From Scatosoma sp045576335 (lineage in GTDB: Bacteria > Bacillota > Clostridia > Christensenellales > Borkfalkiaceae): DNA of 56,219 nt. The stretch covers positions 1 to 56,219 of the forward strand of contig JAZNGH010000029.1 of NCBI GenBank assembly GCA_045576335.1. Reading direction: 5' to 3'. The position numbers were made by a program, and so were the translations under genes. This document shows, piece after piece, positions 15,737-24,001 of the stretch (positions within the stretch are counted from its first letter, which is position 1; each line of letters begins with the position of its first letter). The notes under the pieces are model-generated. The model was not told where the DNA came from, searched no databases, and was given only the letters and a program-made list of their open reading frames with translations.

Positions 15737-18511
15737 ATGTTACAGTTAAAAAACGTCAAAAAGGATTATCAAACGGCGGGCAATACCGTGCAAGCTCTCA
15801 AAGGCGTAAACCTCCGTTTCCGTCAAAACGAGTTCGTGTCCATTTTAGGGCCGTCGGGGTGCGGGAAAACCACGCTTTTGAATATTATCGGCGGGTTAGA
15901 TCATTACACCTCGGGCGACCTCGTTATTTGCGGGAAATCCACCAAGGATTATAAAGACCACGACTGGGATGTTTACAGAAACCACCGTATCGGTTTCGTT
16001 TTCCAGTCCTACAACCTCATTCCCCACCAAACGGTTTTGGGGAACGTAGAGCTTGCACTCACGATTGCGGGCGTTTCTAAGGCAGAACGCAAAAGACGTG
16101 CGACGGAAGCCTTGGTCAAGGTTGGCTTAAAAAACGAGCTTCGCAAACGCCCCAACCAGCTTTCGGGCGGACAAATGCAACGCGTGGCGATTGCGCGCGC
16201 GCTCGTGAACGACCCCGAAATTTTGCTCGCGGACGAACCGACGGGCGCGTTGGATACGACGACGAGCATACAAATTATGGAGCTTATCCGCGAAATTGCG
16301 CAGGAAAGACTGGTTATTATGGTTACGCACAACCCCGAAATTGCGGAGGAATATTCCACCCGTATCGTGCGTTTGAAGGACGGCTTGGTGATTTCGGACA
16401 GCAACCCCTATAAGGGCGAGGACAAGAAAAAGACGGTGCTCGTAGAGGTCAAATCCGTGCCCGAAAACGCCGCCGTAGGCACGAAATCCGTGCAAAATTT
16501 GGTCTGCTGTCCCTATTGCGGTGCAAGCGCGGACGCGAGCGCGGCAACAAACGGCGACGAAGGGGTATGCGACAACTGTCACCGCTTATACCGCATTAAA
16601 AAGACCTCCCGCATATTTCAAAGACGGGTAGTGGAAACGAAAAAGAAGCAGGAAGAGGCAAAGCCGCAAAATAAGCCAAGCGGGAAAAAGGAACGCTCGT
16701 CAATGTCCTATTTCACCTCGCTGGGGCTTTCCGCACGCAACCTCGCCACCAAAAAAGGCAGAACAGTCATCACTTCCTTTGCAGGAAGTATCGGTATTAT
16801 CAGTGTGTGCTTGGTGCTTGCGCTGTCCAACGGCTTTAACGGGTATATCCTCAAAACGGAGGAGGATATGCTCTCCTACAACCCCATTGAGATTGCCGAA
16901 ACGACGATGGATGTCAACGCCATTATGTCGGGTATGACCTCGCTTGACGAAATGCCCGATTTGAGCAAAATCCAAGACAAGGTATACGTCAATTCATTCT
17001 TGACGAATATCGCACAGGGTATGCAGGTTACGAACAACCTTTCCGACGAATATATCGCGTATTTGGAGGATATGCCGCTGGAATATTATTCGGCGATCCA
17101 GTACGGCTACGGTGAAGAAATCGTAGGAAATCTCTACACCGAGGCGGAAACCGAGGGCGAAAATGGGGAAACGGTCAACAAAATTATGTCCCTTTCCACG
17201 CTCAAAGAAACGTACGTGGCGAAGCTCAACGAGCTGGACAGCGCGGAAAACAAGCAGTATTCCCAGCTCGCACCCCTCGTCAATTACCTTGGTTCGGTAG
17301 TCAATAAAATGCCGGGTACGTCCGATTTTGAGGACGAGCGCTTCAATAATTACGTGCTCGATCAGTACGATATTTTAACGGGCGATTTCCCCAAGGCAAG
17401 CAACGAAGCGGTGCTCGTAATCGGCACGAACAACGACGTTACCGACCTCACGCTCGTGCAGCTTGGGCTTTTGAGTGAGGAACAATTCTTCACCAACCTC
17501 TATAAAGAGGAGGGGGAAGAAAGCGTCGAGCAGTTCGTCGATTTTTCCAAGGTAATGAATAAGCAATATACGCTGTATTTTAATGACGCGGTGTATACCA
17601 AAAACCAACAAGCCTCGCCGCTTGCGTACGCGTTTACCTATAACGGTACGCGTGAAACGTTGGAGGTCAGCGAGAATAACGGCGTGCAGATTAAAATTTC
17701 GGGTATTTTGCGCTTGAAAGAGGGCAGAACGTACGGTTGTCTTTCCAACGGACTCAATCTTACCGAAAAGCTCGTAGACGAATACGTGGCGAAAAATATC
17801 CAGTCGGAAATCTCGCAATGGGTGAACGACGAAGCGAATAAAGGCAGGCTGGTTATGACCTCTCAAAACCTCGTGCAATACGCTATGCAGGCGCAAGCTA
17901 CGGGCGGGGATTATACGGCAATGAAGCGTGCGCTCGGCGCAATGGATACCGTAACCACGATTGAAATTTACACCGAAAGCTTTGAAAGTAAATCGGGGCT
18001 TTTGAATTATTTGGATAAGTGGAACGAGGATAAAACGGACGAATTTGAGGTTAAATACACCGATACGGTGGGTATGATGATGGGTATGGTCGAAACTATG
18101 CTGGACGCAATCACCTACGTACTCGTGGCGTTCACGGCGATTTCGCTCGTGGTATCGTCCGTTATGATCGGCATTATCACCTACGTTTCCGTTGTGGAAC
18201 GCACCAAGGAAATCGGCGTTTTGCGCTCGCTCGGCGCGCGGAAAAAGGACATCAAAAACCTGTTCAACGCCGAAACGTTTATTATCGGGCTTTCCTCGGG
18301 CGTGTTCGGCGTGGGCGTGACCTATCTTCTGTCCTTGCTGATAAATTCCATTCTCGCCGAGCTCACGGGCATAGCGACGCTCGCTTCGCTTCCCATTTTG
18401 TCGGCAATCATTATGGTATGTGTAAGCGTGGCGTTGACGCTGATCAGCGGCTTGATCCCCGCAAACGCGGCGGCGAAGAAGGACCCCGTAATCGCACTTC
18501 GTACCGAATAA
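15737..18511 (+). CDS. MacB-like ABC exporter, fused ATPase and FtsX permease with zinc-ribbon linker
   Basis: Fused ABC transporter of 924 residues. The ATPase (residues 1-225) has Walker A 'GPSGCGKTTLLN', signature 'LSGGQMQRVAIARAL' and Walker B 'ILLADEPTGALD'. A linker follows that holds a CxxC...CxxC zinc-ribbon-like pair, 'CCPYCGAS' and 'VCDNCHRLY' (about residues 253-285), which is unusual for MacB or LolD types. The permease has one membrane helix near residue 350, an extracytoplasmic domain of about 420 residues and three C-terminal helices with the FtsX motif 'VVERTKEIGVLRSLGARKKD'. Such proteins export or extract peptides, lipoproteins or antimicrobials. It starts at ATG 15737, downstream of marR. 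Confidence 0.9.
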   Translation: MLQLKNVKKDYQTAGNTVQALKGVNLRFRQNEFVSILGPSGCGKTTLLNIIGGLDHYTSGDLVICGKSTKDYKDHDWDVYRNHRIGFVFQSYNLIPHQTVLGNVELALTIAGVSKAERKRRATEALVKVGLKNELRKRPNQLSGGQMQRVAIARALVNDPEILLADEPTGALDTTTSIQIMELIREIAQERLVIMVTHNPEIAEEYSTRIVRLKDGLVISDSNPYKGEDKKKTVLVEVKSVPENAAVGTKSVQNLVCCPYCGASADASAATNGDEGVCDNCHRLYRIKKTSRIFQRRVVETKKKQEEAKPQNKPSGKKERSSMSYFTSLGLSARNLATKKGRTVITSFAGSIGIISVCLVLALSNGFNGYILKTEEDMLSYNPIEIAETTMDVNAIMSGMTSLDEMPDLSKIQDKVYVNSFLTNIAQGMQVTNNLSDEYIAYLEDMPLEYYSAIQYGYGEEIVGNLYTEAETEGENGETVNKIMSLSTLKETYVAKLNELDSAENKQYSQLAPLVNYLGSVVNKMPGTSDFEDERFNNYVLDQYDILTGDFPKASNEAVLVIGTNNDVTDLTLVQLGLLSEEQFFTNLYKEEGEESVEQFVDFSKVMNKQYTLYFNDAVYTKNQQASPLAYAFTYNGTRETLEVSENNGVQIKISGILRLKEGRTYGCLSNGLNLTEKLVDEYVAKNIQSEISQWVNDEANKGRLVMTSQNLVQYAMQAQATGGDYTAMKRALGAMDTVTTIEIYTESFESKSGLLNYLDKWNEDKTDEFEVKYTDTVGMMMGMVETMLDAITYVLVAFTAISLVVSSVMIGIITYVSVVERTKEIGVLRSLGARKKDIKNLFNAETFIIGLSSGVFGVGVTYLLSLLINSILAELTGIATLASLPILSAIIMVCVSVALTLISGLIPANAAAKKDPVIALRTE

Positions 18512-18618
18512 GCGCAACGGTGCGTTTATAAAACGGCAGTAAAAACGATTGCTTGCGCTGAACGTTTTCTTGCATAATCTTTTGAAAACGGCTCATACTG
18601 TTTTCAGGAGGAAAGATT

Positions 18619-18846
18619 ATGCGAATTGCAAATATTATTGCTTATATTTTGGTAATTGTCGGCGCATTGAACTGGGGCTTGTTCGGTTTCTTCGATTTCA
18701 ATCTCGTTTCCACGATTTTCTCTGGACCGAGAACGGTGGGTTCGGTTATCGTATACACCTTAATCGCGCTTGCGGCGTTGTGGCTTATCCTTTCGCCCAT
18801 TATTACCGACGGTATTCTTTGGTTGAAGAGCAGACGTGCAGACTAA
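18619..18846 (+). CDS. DUF378 family small membrane protein
   Basis: 75-residue protein with two membrane helices. The motif 'LVIVGALNWGLFGFFDFNLV' is the signature of DUF378, a family of small bacterial membrane proteins of unknown function. AGGAGG lies 9 bp before the ATG. A short inverted repeat (TGAAAAC...GTTTTCA, about 18583-18606) abuts the ribosome binding site and may modulate translation. A terminator follows 40 bp after the stop. It is probably expressed alone. Confidence 0.9.
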   Translation: MRIANIIAYILVIVGALNWGLFGFFDFNLVSTIFSGPRTVGSVIVYTLIALAALWLILSPIITDGILWLKSRRAD

Positions 18847-18882
18847 CGTTTCCCGTCTATAATCATCACCGAAAAACGAAAA

Positions 18883-18920
18883 AACGGACTTTTGCACACG
18901 GCAAGAGTCTGTTTTTTTTA
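18883..18920 (+). terminator. Rho-independent terminator after DUF378 gene
   Basis: Stem 18883-18895 pairs with 18901-18913 (core CGGACTTTTGC / GCAAGAGTCTG with two wobble pairs), followed by a run of T. Confidence 0.8.
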
Positions 18921-18928
18921 TCAAACTA

Positions 18929-18957
18929 TTGACATTTTTCAAGGCGTATAGTATAAT
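18929..18957 (+). promoter_or_regulatory. Promoter of lemA operon
   Basis: TTGACA (18929-18934), 17-bp spacer, TATAAT (18952-18957). AAGGAG precedes lemA at 18993. Confidence 0.85.
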
Positions 18958-18992
18958 AAAGCCACGGATATTTCCGTAACAAGGAGAAGAGT

Positions 18993-19607
18993 ATGTTAAA
19001 TTCCTTATTATCGACGAGCGGCGAAATCCTTGGAATCGTGATCGGCGCGATATTCGGGCTGCTGGCAATCCTTGCAGTTATAGCAGTCGTTTGGTGGGTA
19101 AAAACGCGTAACGCGTTCGTACGCCTCAAAAACAAAGTGGAAGAGGCGTGGGCGACGATTGACGTGTATCTGAAAAAGAGATACGATTTGATACCCAACC
19201 TCGTGGAAACGGTCAAGGGCTTTGCAAAGCACGAAAGCGAGACCCTGCAAAACGTAGTCGCGGCGCGCAATATCGCGATGGGCGCGAAAACGCCGAGCGA
19301 GAAAATGGAGGCGGAAAAGGGCTTGGCAAGCTCCTTGCGTACCTTCTTTTCGGCGGTTTCGGAAAGCTATCCCCAGCTGCAAGCGAACGCCAACTTCTTG
19401 GATTTGCAAAACCAGCTGAAAGATATCGAGGGCGAGCTGGAAGGCGCGCGCCGCTACTATAACGGTGTGGTCAAAACCTTCAATACCAAGCTGGAAATTT
19501 TCCCCGACGCCATGGTCGGTAAGCGTATGGGCGAGGGCTATGAAAAACGCGATTATTTCGAGCTGGACAGCGCGGAAGAACGCAAAAACGTCAAGGTGCA
19601 ATTTTAA
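18993..19607 (+). CDS. lemA: LemA family protein
   Basis: 204-residue LemA-family protein: an N-terminal membrane helix (residues about 10-32) followed by a cytoplasmic or surface four-helix domain. Typical motifs are 'RLKNKVEEAWATIDVYLKKR', 'DLIPNLVETVKGFAKHE' and 'YNGVVKTFNTKLEIFPDAMV'. The biochemical role is unknown, but LemA commonly sits with DUF2207 proteins, as here: the next start is 3 bp after its stop. AAGGAG precedes the ATG. Confidence 0.95.
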   Translation: MLNSLLSTSGEILGIVIGAIFGLLAILAVIAVVWWVKTRNAFVRLKNKVEEAWATIDVYLKKRYDLIPNLVETVKGFAKHESETLQNVVAARNIAMGAKTPSEKMEAEKGLASSLRTFFSAVSESYPQLQANANFLDLQNQLKDIEGELEGARRYYNGVVKTFNTKLEIFPDAMVGKRMGEGYEKRDYFELDSAEERKNVKVQF

Positions 19608-19610
19608 GTT

Positions 19611-21557
19611 ATGAAATATTTTGAGCAAAAAAAGCGGCTTTCTTTATGGAAAGCCGCCTTATCTCTCATCGTTTTTCTTTTGCTTTGCCTGTTTCCGTGC
19701 CTTTCCGCGCCCGCGCGGGTAGACGCGTCGACAAGCGATTTGATCCGTATCGACGCGTATCACACGGATATCACGGTCAACGTTGACCGTTCCGTTCGCG
19801 TCAAGGAGCGCATCACGGTCACCTTTTTGAAGGATTATAACGCCTACGGGGAAAAATTGACGATGTTTTACCGCTCGTTGCCCATAGAAACGGCGCGGTA
19901 TTACGATATTTCCGCGAGCTGTCAAGGCAACGCGGATTTCTTCTTTGCGGTCGAGGATAATCCCGATATGGACGGCTTTTTCGATATCAACTGTATCGGC
20001 GGCGTGGGCAAGGGCAAAACTTGGGTCTACGAGCTTGCTTTTACAATGGAAAACGGTCTTGGCGCGGCGAGCAGCGACAACGGTATGCATATCGACGTGA
20101 TCCCGTTCGGCTTCACCGTGCCCTTACATTCCGTTTCGGGTATCGTGCGTTTCCCCGCCGCTGTGTCGGCGGAAAATTGCACGGCGTACGTGGGTTACGG
20201 CGACGGTACGGAGGATAACGGCATATATAAGCTTGCCGCGGACGGGAAATCCCTCACCTTTGAAAAGGACGTTTTGGAGGTCGGCTACAACGACGATTAC
20301 GAGGAATGGGTAGCGGACGGTATCTCTATTGCGTTTACGATGGACGGACGCTTTGAAAGCTATTTTTCCACCCGTTTTTTCACGGGCGACGTTTGGAAAA
20401 TCGTGCTGGGCGGCGTGTTCGCTCTCGCGCTCGCCGTGCTCGTTTGCATATTCACCCGCAAAAAGCGGGATATCGTGACGGTTGTCAATATCAAAGCACC
20501 CGATAATATGAACCCTATGCAGATGGGTAAGCTTTTGGACGGCACGATAGACAATGAGGACGTGACCTCTATGATTTACTATTTCGCGCATAAGGGGTAT
20601 TTGACGATTGATTTGTCCGACGAGGAAAACCCGTCGTTCACCAAGCGGGTAGGAGAGCTTCCCGACGGCGCGAAGCCGTACGAAAAAACGCTCTTTAAGG
20701 GGCTTTTCAAATCGGGTGACACCGTATGCGTTTCCGACCTCAAAGAAAAGTTTTGCGAGGACGTGGATAAAGCGCGTTTGCAAGTGCCGCACGTGACCAT
20801 GTACGAGGCGAAATCTGTTTTAGGCTATATTCTCGGCGGTGTGATTGCGGTGCTGTACGCCTTTTTGACGACGAATATCCTCGCTTGCGCCCGCCTTGGC
20901 GCGACCTACGGATATTTCGGCGGGCTGACGGTTGCCGTGCCCGTTGCAATCGTGCTGCTGCTTGGCGCGATTAAGGAAAATTACCGTTATAAATGGAAGC
21001 AAAAAACAAAAATCGGCGTTACGGTGGCGCAAGCCGTGCTTGCGATTGTTAGCACGTTTATCTTCGTCTTTGTCTTTGCCAACCATATCGCGACGGAATG
21101 GGAAAAACTCTTCGTCTGCCTGTTTTCGGCTCTGCCCGTTTGCGCGACGCTTCCCGCGCTTTCGCGCACGGAAAAATATTGCAACAGACTTGGGCAAATT
21201 CTCGGCTTTAAGGAATTTATCGTCGTGACGGAAGAAGAAAAGATTAAATTTATGTTGGAGGAAAATCCCGAGCTGTATTATAAAATCTTGCCGTACGCGC
21301 AGGTTTTGGGCGTGACGGACGAATGGGAAAAGAAATTCGAAAATATCCTTATCGAGCCGCCCGCGTGGTGTACGGGTGCAGATTATACTCTGTTTGACTA
21401 TATGATTTTGAATCGTTGTATGACCCGTGCTATGGCGGTGGCAATGACCCGCCCGCAAGCGGAGGGCGGCAGCCGTGTGGGCAGAAGCGGCGGCGGTGGA
21501 AGCTTCGGTAGCTTTGGCGGCGGCGGCTTCGGCGGCGGTGGCGGCGGCGCGAGATAA
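19611..21557 (+). CDS. DUF2207 domain membrane protein
   Basis: 648-residue membrane protein. A signal peptide or first helix (residues 14-35) leads into an extracytoplasmic DUF2207 beta-domain ('IRIDAYHTDITVNVDRSVRV'), then a membrane helix near residue 265, a cytoplasmic domain, further helices near 410-500, and a C-terminal Gly/Ser-rich tail ending in runs of glycine ('GGGGFGGGGGGAR'-like). This is the classic partner of LemA; the pair is probably one operon and one complex. The function is unknown. The glycine tail (21475-21553) is low-complexity and typical for this family. Confidence 0.93.
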   Translation: MKYFEQKKRLSLWKAALSLIVFLLLCLFPCLSAPARVDASTSDLIRIDAYHTDITVNVDRSVRVKERITVTFLKDYNAYGEKLTMFYRSLPIETARYYDISASCQGNADFFFAVEDNPDMDGFFDINCIGGVGKGKTWVYELAFTMENGLGAASSDNGMHIDVIPFGFTVPLHSVSGIVRFPAAVSAENCTAYVGYGDGTEDNGIYKLAADGKSLTFEKDVLEVGYNDDYEEWVADGISIAFTMDGRFESYFSTRFFTGDVWKIVLGGVFALALAVLVCIFTRKKRDIVTVVNIKAPDNMNPMQMGKLLDGTIDNEDVTSMIYYFAHKGYLTIDLSDEENPSFTKRVGELPDGAKPYEKTLFKGLFKSGDTVCVSDLKEKFCEDVDKARLQVPHVTMYEAKSVLGYILGGVIAVLYAFLTTNILACARLGATYGYFGGLTVAVPVAIVLLLGAIKENYRYKWKQKTKIGVTVAQAVLAIVSTFIFVFVFANHIATEWEKLFVCLFSALPVCATLPALSRTEKYCNRLGQILGFKEFIVVTEEEKIKFMLEENPELYYKILPYAQVLGVTDEWEKKFENILIEPPAWCTGADYTLFDYMILNRCMTRAMAVAMTRPQAEGGSRVGRSGGGGSFGSFGGGGFGGGGGGAR

Positions 21558-21611
21558 TCGCAAAGCTTTTTTATAAAAGCCAAAATATTTTCACTTTTTA
21601 CGTTTATTTGC

Positions 21612-21642
21612 TTGACATTTCTCGCTGGGGGGGGGGTATAAT
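21612..21642 (+). promoter_or_regulatory. Promoter with a 10-G tract in the spacer
   Basis: TTGACA (21612-21617) and TATAAT (21637-21642) are 19 bp apart, and the last 10 spacer bases (21627-21636) are all G. The optimum spacing is 17 bp, so loss or gain of Gs by slippage would change promoter strength; this is a candidate phase-variable switch. Confidence 0.72.
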
Positions 21643-21686
21643 ATTATAAAATAGTCTTATAGGCTAAAACACAAAGGAGAAAGGTT

Positions 21687-22205
21687 ATGGCAAGAGAAAC
21701 GGAAATGGTCAAGGTGTATCCCAGCGACGAAGCGGTGCGTGCAAAGGTTACGGTGTTCGAAGCGTTTGGTTGGGAATTAGTAGGCAATCAAAAAATCACG
21801 GAAAAGACGGGGAGCTACGAGGGGGCGGACGGTAACTATTACAATACGACGGAAACGTACGTCCAGTTGACCTTTTCGAGAGAGAAATCTTCGCCTTGGT
21901 ATAAGGAAGTTGCGGCGTTAGAGGACGAGTATTACGCGGAAGTGAGCAAGCAAAACCAAATTATGGCGGCAGAGCCGAAGAAAGCAAAGTATTTGGGCTT
22001 TTTCAGCTTTTTGCTGGTGTTTACCCCGCTTATCCCTATCACGCTGCCCCTTTTGATTATCAATATCGTACGGCAGTGCAATGCGAATAAAAAGTACAAA
22101 AAAGAGCACGACGAATGGATAAGCAAGAAATATTCGGTAAACGACGCGGCGGCGGCGAAAAAGGAAGAACTCTTGGAAAAAGCAAGCGCGCTTGTAAACG
22201 CTTAA
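21687..22205 (+). CDS. Small membrane protein of unknown function
   Basis: 172-residue protein that I do not recognise. The first 110 residues are soluble, with an alternating hydrophobic/polar pattern ('VFEAFGWELVGNQKI...'), then a hydrophobic hairpin at about 110-138 ('FFSFLLVFTPLIPITLPLLI') and a charged, alanine-rich C-terminal helix. The N-terminal part resembles a small adaptor or sensor domain preceding a membrane anchor, but no function can be assigned. AAAGGAG precedes the ATG. Expression depends on the poly-G promoter just upstream, and a mobile repeat sits 6 bp after the stop. Confidence 0.8.
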   Translation: MARETEMVKVYPSDEAVRAKVTVFEAFGWELVGNQKITEKTGSYEGADGNYYNTTETYVQLTFSREKSSPWYKEVAALEDEYYAEVSKQNQIMAAEPKKAKYLGFFSFLLVFTPLIPITLPLLIINIVRQCNANKKYKKEHDEWISKKYSVNDAAAAKKEELLEKASALVNA

Positions 22206-22210
22206 TAAAA

Positions 22211-22383
22211 GGCTCTGTCACAACATTCGGTTGATTTTTGACGGAAAAACGCTGCGAAATCCGTCGCGCAAAGCTCGGTTACAGACCACAGCGGGTATGC
22301 GCCCTCGCATTGCGTTTGTCTTTCTTGCGTTTTTCTCGTCAAATCGTGCAAAGCACTAATCAACTGCTTATTGTGACATCGCC
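22211..22383. mobile_element. Structured 173-bp mobile repeat, copy 1
   Basis: An imperfect long palindrome starting GGCTCTGTCACAACATTCGG and ending TTGTGACATCGCC. The second copy is at 43107-43280. Arms pair along most of their length: GTCACAA with TTGTGAC, GTTGATT with AATCAAC, AAAAACGC with GCGTTTTT. Positions that differ between copies tend to change on both arms, so the hairpin is under selection or arises from the way the element is copied. No coding capacity; A-rich flanks on both sides. Confidence 0.8.
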
Positions 22384-22390
22384 AAATAAA

Positions 22391-22424
22391 AAAATCTCCG
22401 ATTAAAATAATCGGAGATTTTTTA
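22391..22424. terminator. Terminator for the DUF1508 gene (and the upstream plus-strand gene)
   Basis: AAAATCTCCGATTA (22391-22404), AAA loop, TAATCGGAGATTTT (22408-22421), then TTT. A perfect 14-bp stem with A/T runs on both sides suggests bidirectional use. Confidence 0.9.
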
Positions 22425-22435
22425 TGTCCTTTTGA

Positions 22436-23821
22436 TTATTTAATATGCTCGGAATCGGTGAGCAAGGGGGAGTTGAGCGCGAAGCGTTTTACCGATTCAA
22501 CGGCGTTAAGACAACGACGCTTGGTCTTGTAATGCTCGCCCAAGCAAAGAAGCTGCCCGTTGCCGTTGAGGAGCTTATAGATATAATCGCCGCGCTTGGT
22601 GAGCGATACGCGGAAGTTGCCCTTTTCGATATTCGTCTTATGCGTTTGAATACCGTTTACCGCGCCGACGTAGGTCGTATAATCCTCCGACGAGAGGAGC
22701 TTTTCGCCGTTGTTTGCAAACAGCTCGAAATAATACAGCTTTTCCCCGTCGATACCGTCGCGGCTGCTGATCACCCATTTGCCGTTGTATCCGTCGGGAA
22801 GCACGGGGATATCCGTGTCGTCCTCCATGGGTACTTTTATCAAATAATCCTGCACGTTCTCGTCGATAACGGCGGTCTTGGCAAAGCGTTTCGCGCTTTC
22901 AATCGCACTTTCGCAACGCGCCTTGGTGGGGTAATTTTCGCCCATGCAAAGGAGCATATTTTTACCGCTCAAAAGCTTGAAGATATAATCGCCTTTCTTG
23001 GAGAGTGCGATTTTGAAATTGTTTTTCAAAATATTCGTTTTATGCGTTTGAATACCGCGGATTGCGCCCGTGTAGGTGGTGTATTCCTCGGAGGAGAGGA
23101 GCTTTTCCCCGTTGGAAGCGTGCAATTCGAAGAAATACATTTCTTCCGAGCTGTAATCGTCCGTCACGACGCGGTTAATCAGCCATTTCCCGCTGTATCT
23201 CGCAACTTTGTCCGTTTCGTTTTCGTCGTACCAAATATCGTCCTCTTCCTCGGTGTCCTTCATTTCCTCGTACAAGGTCTTTTTCTCTTCGGCTTGGGCT
23301 TTCGCCTCTTCTTCTTTGGCTTTCTTTTCCGCTTCGGCTTTTGCGGCGGCTTCTTCCTTGGTTTTCTTTTCCGCCTCCGCTTTCGCTTTGGCTTTTGCCT
23401 TTCTTTCCGCGTCCTTTTTCGCTTTTTCTTCCGCTTTCTTTTTGTCGGCTTCCGCCTTTGCGGCAGCTTCCTCCGCCGCCTTCTTCTCCGCTTCTTCCTG
23501 CTCCGCGGCAAGGCGTTGCGCTTCCAGCTTTTCCTCTACGGCTTTTTTATCGGCAGCGGCCTTTTCTTCCGCTGCTTTCTTCTCTGCCTCGGCTTTTGCA
23601 GCGGCTTCTTCTTCCGCTTTCTTGGCGGCAGCCGCTTCCTCCTCGGCGCGTTTTGCCGCGGCAAGCTTCTTCTTCGCCTTCGAGCGCTTGCAAGCCGTGA
23701 CGATAAGCACGATAACGACCACGATAATCGCGAGTGCTACCGCCGCTAAAATGATAGCGAGCGTAGGATTAGCTTTGAGGTATTCAAAACATTTCACGAA
23801 AAAATCTTTAACAGCGTCCAT
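22436..23821 (-). CDS. Membrane-anchored tandem DUF1508 (YegP-type) protein
   Basis: 461 residues in three parts: an N-terminal membrane helix (about 19-42), a low-complexity Ala/Glu/Lys coiled-coil region (about 46-190) rich in 'KAEAEKKAAEE'-like repeats, and two DUF1508 (UPF0339/YegP) modules (about 213-330 and 350-455). Each module contains two copies of the family's short repeat; compare 'GEKLLSSEEYTTYTGAIRGI' with 'GEKLLSSEDYTTYVGAVNGI'. YegP-type domains are usually small cytosolic proteins of unknown function; here they are held at the membrane by a long helical stalk. The orientation (domains in or out) is not certain. Confidence 0.85.
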   Translation of the reverse strand: MDAVKDFFVKCFEYLKANPTLAIILAAVALAIIVVVIVLIVTACKRSKAKKKLAAAKRAEEEAAAAKKAEEEAAAKAEAEKKAAEEKAAADKKAVEEKLEAQRLAAEQEEAEKKAAEEAAAKAEADKKKAEEKAKKDAERKAKAKAKAEAEKKTKEEAAAKAEAEKKAKEEEAKAQAEEKKTLYEEMKDTEEEDDIWYDENETDKVARYSGKWLINRVVTDDYSSEEMYFFELHASNGEKLLSSEEYTTYTGAIRGIQTHKTNILKNNFKIALSKKGDYIFKLLSGKNMLLCMGENYPTKARCESAIESAKRFAKTAVIDENVQDYLIKVPMEDDTDIPVLPDGYNGKWVISSRDGIDGEKLYYFELFANNGEKLLSSEDYTTYVGAVNGIQTHKTNIEKGNFRVSLTKRGDYIYKLLNGNGQLLCLGEHYKTKRRCLNAVESVKRFALNSPLLTDSEHIK

Positions 23822-23898
23822 AAAAACTCCTTTTCCGTTTTCGGCATTTTTGCGTAAAATAACCGATTGACTATACTATTATATTTACTATTATATAT

Positions 23899-23927
23899 AT
23901 TTTAATATAAAACGCAAAAAAAGTCAA
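23899..23927 (-). promoter_or_regulatory. Promoter of the DUF1508 gene
   Basis: On the minus strand: TTGACT, 17-bp spacer, TAAAAT. It lies about 78 bp upstream of the ATG, in a highly AT-rich stretch, back to back with the promoter of the flavoprotein gene. Confidence 0.6.
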
Positions 23928-23966
23928 TACGGGAAGGAAAAAATTTTGCTTGTTTTTTCAAAAAAA

Positions 23967-23995
23967 TTGACTTTTCTACGCAAATAGAGTACAAT
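23967..23995 (+). promoter_or_regulatory. Promoter giving a leaderless flavoprotein mRNA
   Basis: TTGACT (23967-23972), 17-bp spacer, TACAAT (23990-23995). The ATG begins 7 nt after the -10 box, so the A of the start codon is the expected +1. There is no ribosome binding site. Confidence 0.75.
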
Positions 23996-24001
23996 GTAGT
24001 T

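Noticed and set aside
21475..21557. Simple-sequence repeat GGCGGC as a mobile or regulatory repeat
   Set aside because: It encodes the glycine-rich tail that is normal for DUF2207 proteins.
23200..23760. Long open frames on the plus strand opposite the Ala/Glu/Lys stalk of the DUF1508 gene
   Set aside because: They are mirror frames of a low-complexity repeat (Ser/Ala/Phe-rich on the complement) without promoter or ribosome binding site.
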